From assembly GCA_027618625.1 (NCBI GenBank), contig JAQCER010000143.1, positions 1 through 7,402 of the forward strand: a stretch of DNA of 7,402 bases, given 5' to 3'. Shown here in pieces: positions 6,864-7,402 of this stretch; positions within the stretch are counted from its first letter, which is position 1, and each line of letters opens with the position of its first letter. The position numbers and the translations under genes were made by a program. The notes below the pieces were generated by a model. The model did no database searches, was not told the origin of the DNA, and saw only the letters and a list, made by a program, of their open reading frames with translations. Origin of the DNA: Verrucomicrobiota bacterium (GTDB taxonomy: Bacteria; Verrucomicrobiota; Verrucomicrobiia; Verrucomicrobiales; DEV007).

Positions 6864-6983
6864 CATCAAAGTCAGAGCTCAGACGAGCCGAAGGAAACCG
6901 CCTCCAAGACGGACGATTCCCGCGCCCCCGCATGAACCCCATTCGCCATTCCCGCCCTCCGGGCTCCGGCCTCTGGATACTTG

Positions 6984-7112
6984 CTAGCCTCCGATGATCT
7001 CGTTCAGCCCATCAATGGCCTTTTCCAGTTCCGCATCCTCGACCCGGCCAATGCGTTTCCTCCAATTCTTCAGGACTGAACTCAACAAATGATGATTCTC
7101 CGCACCTATGGA
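6984..7112 (-). pseudogene. C-terminal remnant of an unidentified gene
   Basis: The minus-strand frame ending at 6984 reads KNWRKRIGRVEDAELEKAI followed by DGLNEIIGG and a stop. Its charged and aliphatic pattern looks like the final helices of a genuine protein. The RIGRxxxxELxxxxxGLxEIIG shape faintly recalls the tails of PemK/MazF-type toxins, but this is too short to assign. Upstream, the same frame runs into the GC palindrome at 7114-7133 and then into low-similarity residues, so any coding sequence is cut there. The rest of the gene is not visible in the window. Treat as a fragment of unknown identity. Confidence 0.3.
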
Positions 7113-7113
7113 A

Positions 7114-7133
7114 CGGCGGCGTCCTCGCCGCCG
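7114..7133. repeat. 8-bp perfect GC-rich palindrome
   Basis: CGGCGGCG-TCCT-CGCCGCCG forms a perfect 8-bp stem with a 4-nt loop. It lies exactly between two minus-strand coding-like fragments in different frames, as a small interspersed palindromic element would. Only one copy is in this window, so calling it REP-like is inference. Confidence 0.7.
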
Positions 7134-7246
7134 AAATTCTCGGGTCAAGCTCCACCACAAGATCCCCGGCTGCGATCCCAAAGTCCTTGGTGACCTTGAC
7201 GGCAGCGAGACGCAGCCGCTCCCTTGGATGTCACTCCCGCAACACT

Positions 7247-7270
7247 CCGACTATTTCCCCGACTATTTCC
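7247..7270. repeat. 12-bp tandem duplication
   Basis: CCGACTATTTCC occurs twice in direct succession (7247-7258 and 7259-7270). A period of 12 keeps a reading frame, giving EIVGEIVG on the minus strand. Confidence 0.95.
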
Positions 7271-7272
7271 CG

Positions 7273-7309
7273 GACAATCCATGATCTCTCAGACAATCCA
7301 TGATCTCTC
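7273..7309. repeat. 18-bp direct repeat, period 19
   Basis: GACAATCCATGATCTCTC at 7273-7290 and again at 7292-7309, separated by a single A. The period of 19 is not a multiple of three, so the duplication shifts frame. Confidence 0.95.
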
Positions 7310-7330
7310 CTGTCATGGAGCATGAGAGCA

Positions 7331-7402
7331 CTTCTCCTTCTCCTCCTTCTCCTCCTTCTCCTCCTTCTCCTCCTTCTCCTCCTTCTCCTCCTTCTCCTTC
7401 TT
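7331..7402. repeat. Homopyrimidine minisatellite, 9-bp unit
   Basis: Seven perfect units of CTCCTTCTC fill 7334-7396, within a 72-nt tract that is all C and T on the plus strand (7331-7402) and reaches the window edge. On the plus strand an ATG at 7322 leads directly into it (Met-Arg-Ala, then 24 Leu codons with no stop before the edge); on the minus strand the three frames give poly-Arg, Glu/Lys or Gly/Glu repeats. Such tracts change length by slippage and can form triplex DNA. The GGAG at 7317-7320 is too close to the ATG to be a good ribosome site, so the poly-Leu frame is not called as a gene. Confidence 0.95.

Larger units (their letters stand above)
7138..7323 (-). pseudogene. Coding-like fragment with in-frame TGA
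   Basis: One minus-strand frame starting at the ATG at 7323 encodes 30 residues (MLHDRRDHGLSERSW, then IVREIVGEIVGVLRE), stops at TGA 7233-7231, and continues as HPRERLRLAAVKVTKDF and GIAAGDLVVELDPR to about 7138, where it meets the GC palindrome. The residues after the stop look like ordinary protein. Upstream of the ATG the same frame is a run of AGG/AGA codons (poly-Arg) from the minisatellite, whose purine-rich strand could act as a strong Shine-Dalgarno. Part of the 30-residue segment comes from the short tandem duplications. The family is not recognised. Confidence 0.3.

Noticed and set aside
7331..7402. Regular repeats that might be taken for a CRISPR array.
   Set aside because: The unit is 9 bp with no spacers, and there are no cas genes; it is a simple-sequence minisatellite.

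Overview
The window looks like chromosome from a GC-rich member of the Planctomycetota/Verrucomicrobiota, most likely Verrucomicrobiota. The evidence is a cytochrome of the DUF1587/1595/1592/1588/1585 type next to a Tat-exported DUF1552 protein, plus a PEP-CTERM-anchored SGNH hydrolase. This is inferred from gene content; no marker gene is present. Almost everything recognisable lies on the minus strand, so the biological reading direction is right to left. The exception is the last 26 codons of a plus-strand gene at the left edge (2-82), which meets the DUF1552 gene tail to tail with a 4-nt overlap.

Left part (79-3528): two intact genes in an apparent operon, 21 bp apart. The first is a 702-residue secreted haem c protein with two CxxCH motifs; the second is a 439-residue Tat substrate of the DUF1552 family. 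They are routinely neighbours in these phyla and probably act together outside the cytoplasmic membrane in a process that is not established.

Middle (3529-4941): a spacer carrying copy A of a roughly 205-bp dispersed repeat, then an SGNH/GDSL esterase gene with a C-terminal PEP-CTERM sorting signal. One in-frame TAG at 4407-4409 cuts this gene in two, and it has no convincing start codon, so it is probably a pseudogene.

Right-middle (4879-6404): an internal fragment of an XhoI/PaeR7I-type restriction-modification locus. The endonuclease keeps its PD-(D/E)xK residues but loses its C-terminus near 4942. The methyltransferase keeps only its C-terminal target-recognition half and lacks the SAM-binding and catalytic domain. 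That missing half is replaced exactly by copy B of the dispersed repeat, which is fused in frame. The two gene pieces still overlap as ATGA.

Right end (6405-7402): gene debris. It holds a small zinc-ribbon ORF, hairpins including an 8-bp perfect GC-rich palindrome, fragments of one or two unidentified coding frames (one with an in-frame TGA), two short tandem duplications, and a homopyrimidine minisatellite of 9-bp units that runs off the window edge. Overall, an ordinary housekeeping-like operon sits beside a decaying, repeat-rich accessory segment. I found no intact new defence system. The best candidate for something undescribed is the dispersed repeat, whose two copies keep one ungapped reading frame and which has made a chimeric ORF with the methyltransferase remnant.
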